This document shows positions 8,582 to 16,844 of a stretch of DNA of 64,000 nt, one piece after another. Source of the stretch: Paraprevotella clara YIT 11840. Its GTDB lineage: Bacteria; Bacteroidota; Bacteroidia; Bacteroidales; Bacteroidaceae. The notes beneath the pieces are model-generated. The model was given only the letters and a program-made list of their open reading frames with translations, searched no databases and was not told the DNA's origin. The position numbers were made by a program, and so were the translations under genes. The stretch is from positions 1 to 64,000 of the forward strand of contig NZ_JH376628.1 of assembly GCF_000233955.1 (NCBI RefSeq). Direction: 5' to 3'. Within the stretch, counting starts at the first letter, position 1, and every line of letters begins with the position of its first letter.

Positions 8582-9734
8582 AATAGTAAAGGTTTCAGAA
8601 CTCTTGGAGTTTTATTCAACCAACTCTTTATCATGGGAACAATTAGATTATGGTAATGGAATAATCAAAAATCTACACTATGGGCTAATACATAAAGGTT
8701 TGCCGACTATGGTAGATATTTCTTCTGATTTACTCCCTTATATCAAGAGTGAATCAATGCCAAAGTCATATACATTATTTCTAAATGGTGATGTTGCCTT
8801 TGCCGATGCTTCAGAAGATACGAATGATGTTGCTAAAGCAGTTGAGATTGTAAATTGTGATGAGCAACAAATCGTTTCCGGTTTGCATACTATTCATGGA
8901 CGTGACAAGTCTGATTTGACCGTGATAGGTTATAAAGGATATGCTTTTGCCTCAGATTCGTTCCATAAGCAGATTAGACGGATTGCTCAGGGTACAAAGG
9001 TATTCTCTATAAATGTTCGCAATTTCGATGAAGTTCGTGTAGGAATACCATCCAAAGACGAACAAATAAAGATTGCGAAGTTATTGCGAGCAATAGACCT
9101 ACGTATCGCTACCCAAAACAAAATCATTGAGGATTTGAAAAAACTAAAGTCCGCAATTATTGATAAGTTGTTTGATAATCTCGAAGGGGAAAGATGCACA
9201 TATCGAGAACTTTTTCAAATTGTAAACGACAGGAATAAAGACTTCCATTTCAACAAAGTAATTGCTGCAAGCCAAGAATACGGAATGGTTGAGCGAGATA
9301 CCTTAAATCTAAAAGTACAGTTTGATGAAAGTTCTATCAATACCTACAAAATTATCCGCACAGGAGATTATGTAGTGTATTTACGCTCATTTCAAGGTGG
9401 TTTTGCATTTTCCGAATTGGACGGCATATGCAGTCCAGCGTACATCATACTACGCCCAAACACACGTATTTTATCATACGGATTTTTGCGATACTACTTC
9501 GTATCTCAACCTTTTATAAATAGCCTTCGTCTCGTTACATATGGCATTCGTGATGGCAGATCAATCAATGTTGAAGAATGGATGGATATGCCTATCTCAA
9601 TTCCAGATAAGAGTATTCAAGATCAAATATTGAAAACAATACAGAGCATAGACAACAAATTGTTGAATGAAAGACATTACTTGAACAGCTTGTTGAATGA
9701 ACGGCAATTCTTCCTTGGCAATATGTTTATATGA
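8550..9734 (+). CDS. hsdS: Silent, promoterless hsdS cassette with two target-recognition domains
   Basis: An open frame of about 394 residues with the full two-half layout of a type I specificity subunit: TRD1 (about 1-150), the central conserved helix region (EQIKIAKLLRAIDLRIATQNKIIEDLKKL, shown here only as its position, 165-195), TRD2 (about 210-360) and the C-terminal helix. There is no ATG: the frame is closed upstream by a stop at 8520-8522, and the best start would be a TTG inside the repeat. It is therefore a storage cassette that becomes expressed only after inversion at the 45-bp repeat, when it would be fused to the N-terminal MIMANNNEN leader at 11818. In that form it would make an intact HsdS of about 411 residues. 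Confidence 0.8.
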   Translation: MRFPEFSGEWKIVKVSELLEFYSTNSLSWEQLDYGNGIIKNLHYGLIHKGLPTMVDISSDLLPYIKSESMPKSYTLFLNGDVAFADASEDTNDVAKAVEIVNCDEQQIVSGLHTIHGRDKSDLTVIGYKGYAFASDSFHKQIRRIAQGTKVFSINVRNFDEVRVGIPSKDEQIKIAKLLRAIDLRIATQNKIIEDLKKLKSAIIDKLFDNLEGERCTYRELFQIVNDRNKDFHFNKVIAASQEYGMVERDTLNLKVQFDESSINTYKIIRTGDYVVYLRSFQGGFAFSELDGICSPAYIILRPNTRILSYGFLRYYFVSQPFINSLRLVTYGIRDGRSINVEEWMDMPISIPDKSIQDQILKTIQSIDNKLLNERHYLNSLLNERQFFLGNMFI

Positions 9735-9738
9735 ACAT
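9723..9738. repeat. Tail-to-tail palindrome between hsdS cassettes
   Basis: ATGTTTATATGAACAT is nearly palindromic and encodes the MFI-stop end of both convergent cassettes. A similar 22-base near-palindrome lies at 10673-10694. Both could be recombination sites. Confidence 0.5.
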
Positions 9739-10338
9739 CATAGAAAGAAGATGTTTCTTTTGCTTTTGAAATTTGTTAAGCAAGTTGGTTTCAAGACATA
9801 TTTTCTTATCGAACAAGTTTAATGTGTTGGCAATTCTCTTTTGTACTTCAAGAGGAGGAAGAGAGACTTTTATTCGTGAGAAATTCGGGTAAAACAAGTA
9901 TATCCGGACACCTCCTTCCCCATATAGACCATATTGATAAATCATGTGGTCTGATTTTAGAAGATGAAGTAGCCAGTCTGAATCTATGTTTTCGGATGGA
10001 CGAAAGCAGATATACAGTGAACTTATCATACACAGGTCTTCATTGTCGTAACGCCCAATAGAACCGACATTGATACGTGCCGGATTATATGCAAATTCTC
10101 CTTTCTCGATAATTTTGTATATTGAGATGTCTTCATCTTTAATCTCCTTGCCATCAAAAATTTCGTTCTGTGGAGAGAATCCCGAAGTATTGGTGACTGA
10201 ATACATTGGATAAGACGATCTGTCCTTATTGCGGCGATTGAAATTTTCAGTAATGTCTCCTAAGTTCATTTCTCTCCATTGCTCTTTACGAGACAAAGGG
10301 AAAAGTCCGGAAAGTAGTTGAACTGAAATTGCGGACAT
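9727..10338 (-). CDS. hsdS: Silent hsdS half-cassette (TRD2)
   Basis: A frame of 203 residues equivalent to the second half of HsdS: a TRD (SYPMYSVTNTSGFSPQNE, then YKIIEKGEFAYNPARINVGS) and the C-terminal helix ending LLSMMFI. The frame continues upstream without a stop to about 10359 (IEDCTSV before the ATG), matching the central region of the full cassette, so the ATG is not a real start. No promoter is seen. It is a donor for replacing the second TRD. It abuts the plus-strand half-cassette head to head. Confidence 0.75.
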   Translation of the reverse strand: MSAISVQLLSGLFPLSRKEQWREMNLGDITENFNRRNKDRSSYPMYSVTNTSGFSPQNEIFDGKEIKDEDISIYKIIEKGEFAYNPARINVGSIGRYDNEDLCMISSLYICFRPSENIDSDWLLHLLKSDHMIYQYGLYGEGGVRIYLFYPNFSRIKVSLPPLEVQKRIANTLNLFDKKICLETNLLNKFQKQKKHLLSMMFI

Positions 10339-10346
10339 TACTGATG

Positions 10347-10373
10347 TACAATCCTCAATTAAAGGGCTTATAG
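10347..10373. repeat. 27-bp inverted repeat in central hsdS region, copy 1
   Basis: TACAATCCTCAATTAAAGGG and the next seven bases match the reverse complement of 11198-11224 at 26 of 27 positions. Recombination here would exchange second-half (TRD2) cassettes. Confidence 0.7.
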
Positions 10374-10405
10374 ATGGTATAATAACTCTGGAATGTGGGC
10401 AGTTA

Positions 10406-10687
10406 GTGGCATTTGAAACAATAAATATTGATGTTGAATTCCTTTATTACTTTATGCAATCTTCATATTTTCAAAAAGAAGTTGAACGTATTGTAACAGA
10501 AGGTACTATGAAAACAGCATACCTAAGGGATATAAATCACATAAAATGCCCAATACCAGATTTAGATAGGCAAAAAGAAATTAGTAATCTTCTTTCAGTG
10601 TTATCGCTTAAAGAGGATGTTGAAAAGCAACTATTACAGAAATATCAAATACAGAAACAATATCTATTGAGGCAGATGTTCATATAA
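10406..10687 (+). CDS. hsdS: Silent hsdS half-cassette, shortened TRD2
   Basis: A frame of 93 residues from a GTG, but reading on upstream without stops to about 10343 (QSSIKGLIDG). It contains the end of a TRD (FYYFMQSSYFQKEVER-like segment, then YLRDINHIKCPIPDL) and the C-terminal helix ending LLRQMFI. The N-terminal part of the TRD is missing compared with the other cassettes, so this copy is truncated and would give a short, probably inactive specificity half. No promoter or ribosome site is visible. It shares a 27-bp repeat with the expressed gene. Confidence 0.65.
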   Translation: MAFETINIDVEFLYYFMQSSYFQKEVERIVTEGTMKTAYLRDINHIKCPIPDLDRQKEISNLLSVLSLKEDVEKQLLQKYQIQKQYLLRQMFI

Positions 10688-11197
10688 ACATCTGCTCCAA
10701 CAAATACTGTTTTTGTAGATTAAATGATGCACGAAGTTTTTTCTCAGCAAAAAGTTTGCTCTCCAATTTGCCAAGTACATTTGCTACACGCTTTTGTTCA
10801 GCAAGTACAGGGCAATATATTTTAGCTTTACCATAGTCTTTGAAGTAGATATGTGGTATCGCCATTCCTGTTTTGTATAGTTGGAAGTTGAACGCAGACA
10901 GCGCAAAGTACAGATACCGCAAATCATGGTTGCCCTTGGATGTAAGATAGTTGAGTGTACCAATTACCGAGAATCTGCCTTGTGCGTAGGAAACTGTACC
11001 AACACCTGAACCGTCTTTGATTATCAATATTGCATCACCATTCATTTGTGCCATATTGGTATAGCCAATCAAACCATTTGCGCCAAATACTTTATACAAT
11101 CCATTCGGCAAAACTTCGCTCTCTTGAAGTGTTGAGCTATGACACTCTAAACACTGAGAAATTGCAATGTTAGGCTTTCCTTTGGTCGTTAGCGCAA

Positions 11198-11224
11198 CTA
11201 TAAGCCCTTTAATTAAGGATTGTA
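11198..11224. repeat. 27-bp inverted repeat in central hsdS region, copy 2
   Basis: Reverse complement of 10347-10373 with one mismatch (CAATT versus TAATT). Confidence 0.7.
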
Positions 11225-11738
11225 GTTTCTCAATGATTTTGTTTGGGCCGCGATACGTTCGTCAACCAACTTTAATAATTTTGCAATTTTCGTTTGTTCC
11301 TCAATTTTAGGAAGGTATATCGGATAATTAGAATATTCTTGTGAATTAACACCTGGTTGTCCCGAACGTGCTGACATAATACCTATCCATTTTCTATATC
11401 GAGAGAGATGTAGTTGAGAAAACACAAAGTAAGCATTGTCAGAAGGTATATTTACTCTAATCAAAAAGCCTGCAAAATAGAGTATACCATCTTTATTATC
11501 ATATAGATATGATTTTCCAGTACTTGCACCTGTGCGAGCTAACAATATGTCATTAGCTTTTACTAAGTATGAATCTTGCAATTCACCATCAGGAGAAACG
11601 ACATCTTTATCAATATAGGCTGCCGAAGATTCATCTATGTCAGTAATACGAATATACTTATGCTGTCCATCAAATGGTTTTGCTGCCGCATTCATACCAT
11701 AATCAAAACCTTTACCAATTTCTCCCAGCGTACACTTC

Positions 11739-11783
11739 TTCCACTCCCCACTAAACTCCGGAAATCTCAAATGGGGAACATTG
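11739..11783. repeat. 45-bp perfect inverted repeat, hsdS copy 2
   Basis: Reverse complement of 8537-8581 without mismatch; lies near the 5' end of the expressed hsdS, just before TRD1 diverges. Confidence 0.85.
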
Positions 11784-11817
11784 AGGATTTTATTTTCGTT
11801 ATTATTTGCCATAATCA

Positions 11818-12864
11818 TTATTCTTTATCAGGGTTAATATCAAATGGCAATAAGTTATCGCCATTATTGAATCGGTCAAAATCAGAGCTAAACAAGCGAT
11901 CCTGAATGATTCGATACTTCTCAAATTCGCTCTCGGCAAACTCCTTGGCGAACTCTGCCGTTACCTTTCCAGCATCTGGAAGAATTACATCACCACCTGC
12001 TTCAAGGATAATATCAATGCGCTTTGCCCAATCTTCCATTGTCATCGGAATATGACGCTTTGCCATACGCTCTGCCATATCCAGTACAGAGTTGACCAAA
12101 CGCCCCATATCTTCCAATTCGATACCTTTCAGATAGTTTTTTGCTATACTTACATCGGTCTTAACAATTTTTCCGTTGGGAGCTTTCTCCCATGTGGTCA
12201 ATCCCATGTGTTCTTTTTCGGCATCGGCTCTGCTAACGATTAGTTCTGCCGCAGTCTGACCATGTACGGCATAGTGCATTTTGTTTTGAACTTTCTTAAA
12301 AAACAATCGTGTGGTAGGTGCATCACGGTTGTAGTCAATAGCTGTGGCATAAATATCTGTGAGCTTCTGGTAGAAACGGCGTTCACTCAGCCGAATCTCA
12401 CGAATTTCAGCCAACAAATGTTCGAAATAGTCCTCACCAATGAATGAGCCATTTTCCATACGCTTCTTGTCTATCACATAGCCACGGATAGAGAACTGGC
12501 GGATGATAGAAGTACACCACTGACGGAATTGGGTAGCGCGGATGCTGTTTACACGATACCCAACAGAAATAATGACATCAAGATTGTAAAACAAAGTTTT
12601 ACGATTCACTTGCCGTTTGCCTTCTGTTTGAACTACCGAGAAAAACTCGGTAGTTGATTCCTTTTGTAGCTCACCACTGGCGTAGATATTTTTTAGATGC
12701 AATCCAATATTGTCAGTTGAGCAGTCAAACAGAGTGGCCATTGCTTTTTGAGTACACCAAATGGTCTCATTCTGATACATCACTTGTATGCCCTCTTCTT
12801 TACCTTCAATAGCGAAGATAAGGAACTCAGCCGTACTGTTCCGTATTTCAAATCGCTTTGCCAT
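11818..12864 (-). CDS. rhuM: RhuM family protein in the type I R-M operon
   Basis: A 348-residue protein of the RhuM (PF13310) family: the N-terminal domain (EIRNSTAEFLIF, TIWCTQKAMATLFDCSTDNI, then YNLDVIISVGYRVNS and QFRQW, about 8-125) and the conserved C-terminal helical part (RLFFKKVQNKMHYAVHGQTAAEL, position 190-212). RhuM proteins are frequent passengers of type I restriction operons in gut bacteria; the biochemical role is not established. The gene lies 11 bases after hsdM and its stop overlaps the hsdS start, so hsdM-rhuM-hsdS are one transcript. Confidence 0.85.
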   Translation of the reverse strand: MAKRFEIRNSTAEFLIFAIEGKEEGIQVMYQNETIWCTQKAMATLFDCSTDNIGLHLKNIYASGELQKESTTEFFSVVQTEGKRQVNRKTLFYNLDVIISVGYRVNSIRATQFRQWCTSIIRQFSIRGYVIDKKRMENGSFIGEDYFEHLLAEIREIRLSERRFYQKLTDIYATAIDYNRDAPTTRLFFKKVQNKMHYAVHGQTAAELIVSRADAEKEHMGLTTWEKAPNGKIVKTDVSIAKNYLKGIELEDMGRLVNSVLDMAERMAKRHIPMTMEDWAKRIDIILEAGGDVILPDAGKVTAEFAKEFAESEFEKYRIIQDRLFSSDFDRFNNGDNLLPFDINPDKE

Positions 12865-12875
12865 TGCCTCTAATT

Positions 12876-14429
12876 TTAGTCAACTAACCCTAATTCTTTC
12901 AGATAGCCTTCGATTTCTTTATCAAGATTGGCTCGTTTGGCTTCGAGTTCTTTAATCTCCGCCATTACAGCTTTGATGTCGATAGGTTCTTCTTCCTCAA
13001 AGGTATCGACATAACGAGGGATATTCAGATTATAGTCATTGTCTGCTATCTCTTGCAGTGTAGCAAGGTGGCTGTACTTCTCGATTTCCTTACGGTCACG
13101 ATAGGTGTCAACTATCTTTTTGATGTGTTCGGGTCGAAGTTTGTTTTGAGTTTTTACCTTTTCAAACTCCTTGCTGGCATCAATAAAGAGGATATTGTCA
13201 TCTTCCTTACGGCATTTTTTGAGTACCAAAACACAGGTCGGTATAGACGTTCCATAGAAGATGTTAGCAGGCAGACCAATGATTGCGTCCACATAATTTT
13301 TCTTCTCAATGAGGAAGCGGCGGATTACACCTTCGGCATTGCCACGGAATAATACACCGTGAGGAGCAACACAAGCCATCGTACCACCATCGGAAAGGTG
13401 GTATATCATGTGAAGGATGAAAGCGTAATCGGCTGTCTTGCGTGGGGCTAAACGCCCGGCTTTGCTGAAACGGTCATCGGTATTGAATTTGTCGGCTGCA
13501 CTCCATTCGGCAGAGAAAGGAGGATTGGCAACTACTGCATCAAATTGGGTATCACCAAAGGCATCTGCCTCCAGTGTATCACCATTTTCAATTTTGAAAT
13601 CACTGAATTTGATGCCATGTAGCAACATATTCATGCGAGCCAAGTTATAAGTGGTCGGATTCTTTTCCTGACCGTAAATCTCTACAGCGTTACCGATGTG
13701 TGCTGCACGGAGTAGTAGAGAGCCTGAGCCACAAGTCGGGTCATAGACATTGCGCAGACGCTCATGGCCGATAGTTACAATCTCAGCCAATATACGGCTT
13801 ACCTCTTGCGGAGTATAAAATTCTCCGGCTTTTTTACCTGCTCCGGCTGCAAATTGACTAATCATATACTCGTAGGCATCGCCTAAGATGTCGATTTCCT
13901 TTGAGGCTTCCACGCCAAACTTGATTTCGTCAAGAGCCAACAATACGTTGCTTATCAGAGTGTTCTTGTCGTCTGCTGTTTTGCCTAATTTGGGTGAAGC
14001 AAGGTCTATATCGGAGAATAATCCGCCAAAATCCTCTTCACTGTCACGTCCGAGTGTACTATCCTCAATACGTTTAAGTGAACGCTCCAACATCGGGAGG
14101 ATGTTCTCTTTCTTCTTGATACTTTCGATGACAGACGAGAACAGGTATTGAGGTTCGATGAAGTAGCCGATTTCTGAAAGGCAAAGGTCTTTTACCTCTT
14201 CTTGCAATTCTGCGGTATCTTCGTCATCCATGTTCCATAGCTCCTTGAAGCTAACTTCGTCATCTTCCAATTCACCATTTACAAAATTTTCTATCTTTTC
14301 AGACAGATACTTATAAAATATAAAGCCCAGTGTGAAGTACATGAAATCGCTTGCCGACATATTGCCACGCAAACGGTTAGCCACTTCCCAAAGTTGGTCA
14401 CGGAGTTTTTGTTGTAATTCTTCGCTCAT
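12876..14429 (-). CDS. hsdM: Type I restriction-modification DNA methyltransferase subunit M
   Basis: A 517-residue N6-adenine methyltransferase. An N-terminal HsdM_N helical domain (about 1-140) is followed by the catalytic domain with SAM-binding motif I (DPTCGSGSLLLRA, about 230-242) and the catalytic NPPF in VVANPPFSAEW (about 300-310). The C-terminal helix (IKAVMAEIKELEAKRANLDK) probably contacts HsdS. It methylates the site chosen by HsdS and, with HsdR, forms the restriction complex. Intact and normal in length. One base separates it from the upstream peptidase-like gene, so its expression depends on that operon. Confidence 0.95.
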   Translation of the reverse strand: MSEELQQKLRDQLWEVANRLRGNMSASDFMYFTLGFIFYKYLSEKIENFVNGELEDDEVSFKELWNMDDEDTAELQEEVKDLCLSEIGYFIEPQYLFSSVIESIKKKENILPMLERSLKRIEDSTLGRDSEEDFGGLFSDIDLASPKLGKTADDKNTLISNVLLALDEIKFGVEASKEIDILGDAYEYMISQFAAGAGKKAGEFYTPQEVSRILAEIVTIGHERLRNVYDPTCGSGSLLLRAAHIGNAVEIYGQEKNPTTYNLARMNMLLHGIKFSDFKIENGDTLEADAFGDTQFDAVVANPPFSAEWSAADKFNTDDRFSKAGRLAPRKTADYAFILHMIYHLSDGGTMACVAPHGVLFRGNAEGVIRRFLIEKKNYVDAIIGLPANIFYGTSIPTCVLVLKKCRKEDDNILFIDASKEFEKVKTQNKLRPEHIKKIVDTYRDRKEIEKYSHLATLQEIADNDYNLNIPRYVDTFEEEEPIDIKAVMAEIKELEAKRANLDKEIEGYLKELGLVD

Positions 14430-14430
14430 A

Positions 14431-15087
14431 TTATTTCTTGCTTATTACTAATGTTTCTGATATATATATTATGGGACAATTATATGGATTGTGAGTCAAA
14501 CATTGATGCTTGTACTTACCTTTAAATGAATTTAATGATATTACTATGTTCCAATATGATGTTGGATTAGAATCATATCCCGGATCTAAACAGAAGATAT
14601 TAAACATTCCATTGACATCTGCCTCATATCCTATTGCTAATACAGCATGGGCACCGCCTCCTTTGTAATCAATTCCTAACATTATAGGGCTGTCAGTATC
14701 GAGGACTGACTTTATTTGATGTATAAAGCCATCACATTGAAATTCTTCATCGTCCTCATTTTTACTAACAACAGTAACCACACTCCCATAGACACGATTG
14801 ATCAACTTCTTTAAGTCATGAAAATACAATCCATTTCTTAGCAATCCGTGCTTGTCAAAAAACTCGTGAAATAAATTCTCGGTTTCTGATGATTTTTTGA
14901 TGTTATCATATAAATCCTCCAACTCATTTCTTCTAATTGTCTTTAATATCATTAAATACATCATCAAAGAATATATGGAGCAAGCACCGTCAAGGCTTCC
15001 TTGACGGATATGTACAGGATATGACTTTCTGTTCTTAATGCAGCAGCCTTCTTCTGTAAGGTATAGACTGTCTATTATCTTAATCAT
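14431..15087 (-). CDS. Papain-like cysteine peptidase candidate inside the R-M operon
   Basis: A 218-residue protein whose conserved-looking features match papain-like or C39-like peptidases: RQGSLDGACSIYSL (about 28-41) has a Gln followed by a Gly-Ala-Cys-Ser nucleophile site on a helix, GGGAHAVLAIGYE (about 143-155) supplies the His, and FCLDPGYDSN (about 164-173) the Asp. No signal peptide or ABC partner is present, so it is not an obvious bacteriocin peptidase. It lies between the GIY-YIG gene (8-base overlap) and hsdM (1-base gap), so it is co-transcribed with the restriction system. Its target is unknown; it could process or control a restriction component. The triad is read by eye only. 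Confidence 0.6.
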   Translation of the reverse strand: MIKIIDSLYLTEEGCCIKNRKSYPVHIRQGSLDGACSIYSLMMYLMILKTIRRNELEDLYDNIKKSSETENLFHEFFDKHGLLRNGLYFHDLKKLINRVYGSVVTVVSKNEDDEEFQCDGFIHQIKSVLDTDSPIMLGIDYKGGGAHAVLAIGYEADVNGMFNIFCLDPGYDSNPTSYWNIVISLNSFKGKYKHQCLTHNPYNCPIIYISETLVISKK

Positions 15088-15754
15088 TTTCTTCTATTAC
15101 TTCTTGCTCAAATAATTTGCGTAAATCATCTAAGGCAACACCGTTATATGAAAAGTACTTAGCCCCTTGGTATGCTCCGGAATTATTACGTTTATCTTCC
15201 GGCATATATGTTCCGACAAATGGAGAAAGTTTATAAATGCGTCCATCATATTCGATGGAGTCGTCACTTGCCACTTTTACCTGTAACCCTGTCGGAACAA
15301 ACGTGATGAGTTCTCCTATTTTTATATTGACCATACTGAATTTGAAACGACCACGCTTTGCAATCCTTTTATCTTCTTTATCATCTTTTTGGTCGGTTTT
15401 TATGACAATCGGTTTGTTGTCTTCGTATTCCGTTACAATAGCATCGTCAATAGTTTGTGCAATATCCTTGAAGATGTCAAGTGCAACCTTGGGGTCAACA
15501 TTGAAGAACTCTCTGTTTTGACGAATGCGAAGATCCGTCAAGCGGTCTATGGTCTTATGCACGAGTTTCTCAACCTCATTGAATTTGACGGTTCTCATTG
15601 TAGCAAAAATCTCGAAGGGCAAAGGCACTGCGGTATTATCAAGTTCCTTGGAACGAATATCCACAGGACGAGTGCTTTTACCTATCTTTACCCAGTCTTC
15701 ACGGAAACTTGGGTTGGTCAATATATATACATAACCAGGTTCTAGTGATTTCAT
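15080..15754 (-). CDS. GIY-YIG / T5orf172-type nuclease-domain protein
   Basis: A 224-residue protein. Residues 6-100 match the GIY-YIG superfamily variant called T5orf172/MUG113: GYVYILTNPSF, then VKIGKSTRPVDIRSKELDN and the later FFNVDP. The C-terminal half (about 130-220) resembles DUF4357-like domains often fused to this nuclease (GRIYKLSPFVGTYMPE). It sits between the HsdR_N protein and the cysteine peptidase candidate with overlaps of a few bases, inside the hsdR-hsdM interval. It may be an extra nuclease of the defence locus. Intact. Confidence 0.75.
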   Translation of the reverse strand: MKSLEPGYVYILTNPSFREDWVKIGKSTRPVDIRSKELDNTAVPLPFEIFATMRTVKFNEVEKLVHKTIDRLTDLRIRQNREFFNVDPKVALDIFKDIAQTIDDAIVTEYEDNKPIVIKTDQKDDKEDKRIAKRGRFKFSMVNIKIGELITFVPTGLQVKVASDDSIEYDGRIYKLSPFVGTYMPEDKRNNSGAYQGAKYFSYNGVALDDLRKLFEQEVIEEND

Positions 15755-15763
15755 AAGTACATC

Positions 15764-16834
15764 TTATTTGGGTGTAATTGAATGACCTAGCTTTTTAGCC
15801 AAATTTATAAAGAAATCGATATTGCCTTTCCCTATTTGTGTAGTTAAAGCATATTCTATACCATCGCTTGAAACAAACGGTTTCCTTTCAAACCAACGTC
15901 TATCTTTGCTCTTATCGGTAGTCGTCTTCTTCCACTCTGCAATTTCACTCAAAGACAAGACTTTATTGCCAAACACATTCAGTAATTCCTGATATATCAT
16001 CGGATTTTGTGCTTGAAATAGATTAAAGCACTCCCAAGCCAGCTCTCCTTTGCCAAAATCTCCTTGCCCGTCAATAGTATAATGTGTATAATCTAAAGCA
16101 GAACCTTTCTTTTGATGGCTTTTGGGTGTTACTTGGGTGACTATTGTCTCATTATCTGTGATTGGGAGTGTAGTTATATTTTCGGATATACTTATTTGTA
16201 GACCATCTAAGAGTTTATCAACCCAATCAGAAGTATAACCTTGTGACAAGTAATCGGATTTTATCAATTTTTTGATATAGTTGTCACTTGCATTAGAAAT
16301 TAATTCTTTACGATCCGACAAAAGTTTTAGTTCTGCCAAAGTTTCGGTCAACTTTTGTTCACAGAACATTCTTAAATTCACTTCATCGAATGAGTCAAAA
16401 GCAAACAATTTTACAAAATCAGTTCCATTGGCTGACATTTCATCGTATTTGATGGTAAGGATCAAATTGGGAAAATCTTTATCATTTGGATTATCATAAT
16501 AAAGTTGAATGCACTCACCGATATATAAGCCAAAATCTACTTTCTTTTGTCGCATATACGAGTACAGTTGTTCCCGGTTTCTTTCTGTTTGAGAGTGAAC
16601 TGGTCTTTTAGCTTCTATTACAACCTGAGCAACACCATTTTCATACAGAACAAAGTCAGGACGAATGGATTGGGCAGAACCAATATGAATACTTTCTTCG
16701 GACACAATATTATTGCCCCATCTTAGGTAGTACTTAAAGATGGAGTTTATACGGCTTTGAAAATCTTTCTCCGGCAACGTGCTATTTTGTGCATCAGAGA
16801 ACTCAGTGCGAATGTCATTCCAATGATAATCCAT
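15764..16834 (-). CDS. Type I restriction HsdR N-terminal (HSDR_N) domain protein
   Basis: A protein of about 356 residues with a PD-(D/E)xK nuclease core: RPDFVLYENGVAQVVIEAKR holds the Asp, the Glu and the Lys (about residues 55-75), followed by QLYSYMRQKKVDFGLYI. This is the HSDR_N fold, but without a helicase domain, next to a complete hsdR. The start is placed at the ATG at 16834, ten bases after the hsdR stop; the longer frame from 16888 would overlap hsdR. The C-terminal part (about 250-356) contains a conserved-looking block with WFERKPFVSSDGIEYAL. It is probably an accessory nuclease of the locus. Confidence 0.75.
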   Translation of the reverse strand: MDYHWNDIRTEFSDAQNSTLPEKDFQSRINSIFKYYLRWGNNIVSEESIHIGSAQSIRPDFVLYENGVAQVVIEAKRPVHSQTERNREQLYSYMRQKKVDFGLYIGECIQLYYDNPNDKDFPNLILTIKYDEMSANGTDFVKLFAFDSFDEVNLRMFCEQKLTETLAELKLLSDRKELISNASDNYIKKLIKSDYLSQGYTSDWVDKLLDGLQISISENITTLPITDNETIVTQVTPKSHQKKGSALDYTHYTIDGQGDFGKGELAWECFNLFQAQNPMIYQELLNVFGNKVLSLSEIAEWKKTTTDKSKDRRWFERKPFVSSDGIEYALTTQIGKGNIDFFINLAKKLGHSITPK

Positions 16835-16844
16835 AAAATATATA

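Larger units (their letters stand above)
10680..11818 (-). pseudogene. hsdS: hsdS at the expression site, interrupted by a 1-base deletion
   Basis: This is the only hsdS segment joined to a proper start: its ATG overlaps the rhuM stop (TAATG). The first part reads 201 residues (TRD1 up to ERIAAQTKSLRNYNP, stop at 11213-11215); the second part (TRD2, ending LLEQMFI at 10680) continues in another frame. Restoring one A in the AAAC tract near 11242-11244 gives AAQNKIIEKLQSLIKGLI, the normal central helix, and makes one frame of 379 residues. As it stands the product is a half-HsdS. Some truncated HsdS halves are known to dimerise and work with a symmetric target, so loss of function is likely but not certain. 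Phase-off state, decay or sequencing error are all possible. Confidence 0.8.

Noticed and set aside
9822-10061. Plus-strand frames opposite the hsdS half-cassette.
   Set aside because: Antisense to a well-supported TRD coding frame.
15764-16834. The HSDR_N protein as a fragment of a broken second hsdR.
   Set aside because: It has its own start 10 bases after hsdR, an additional C-terminal domain and tight spacing to both neighbours, so a real accessory gene is more likely.
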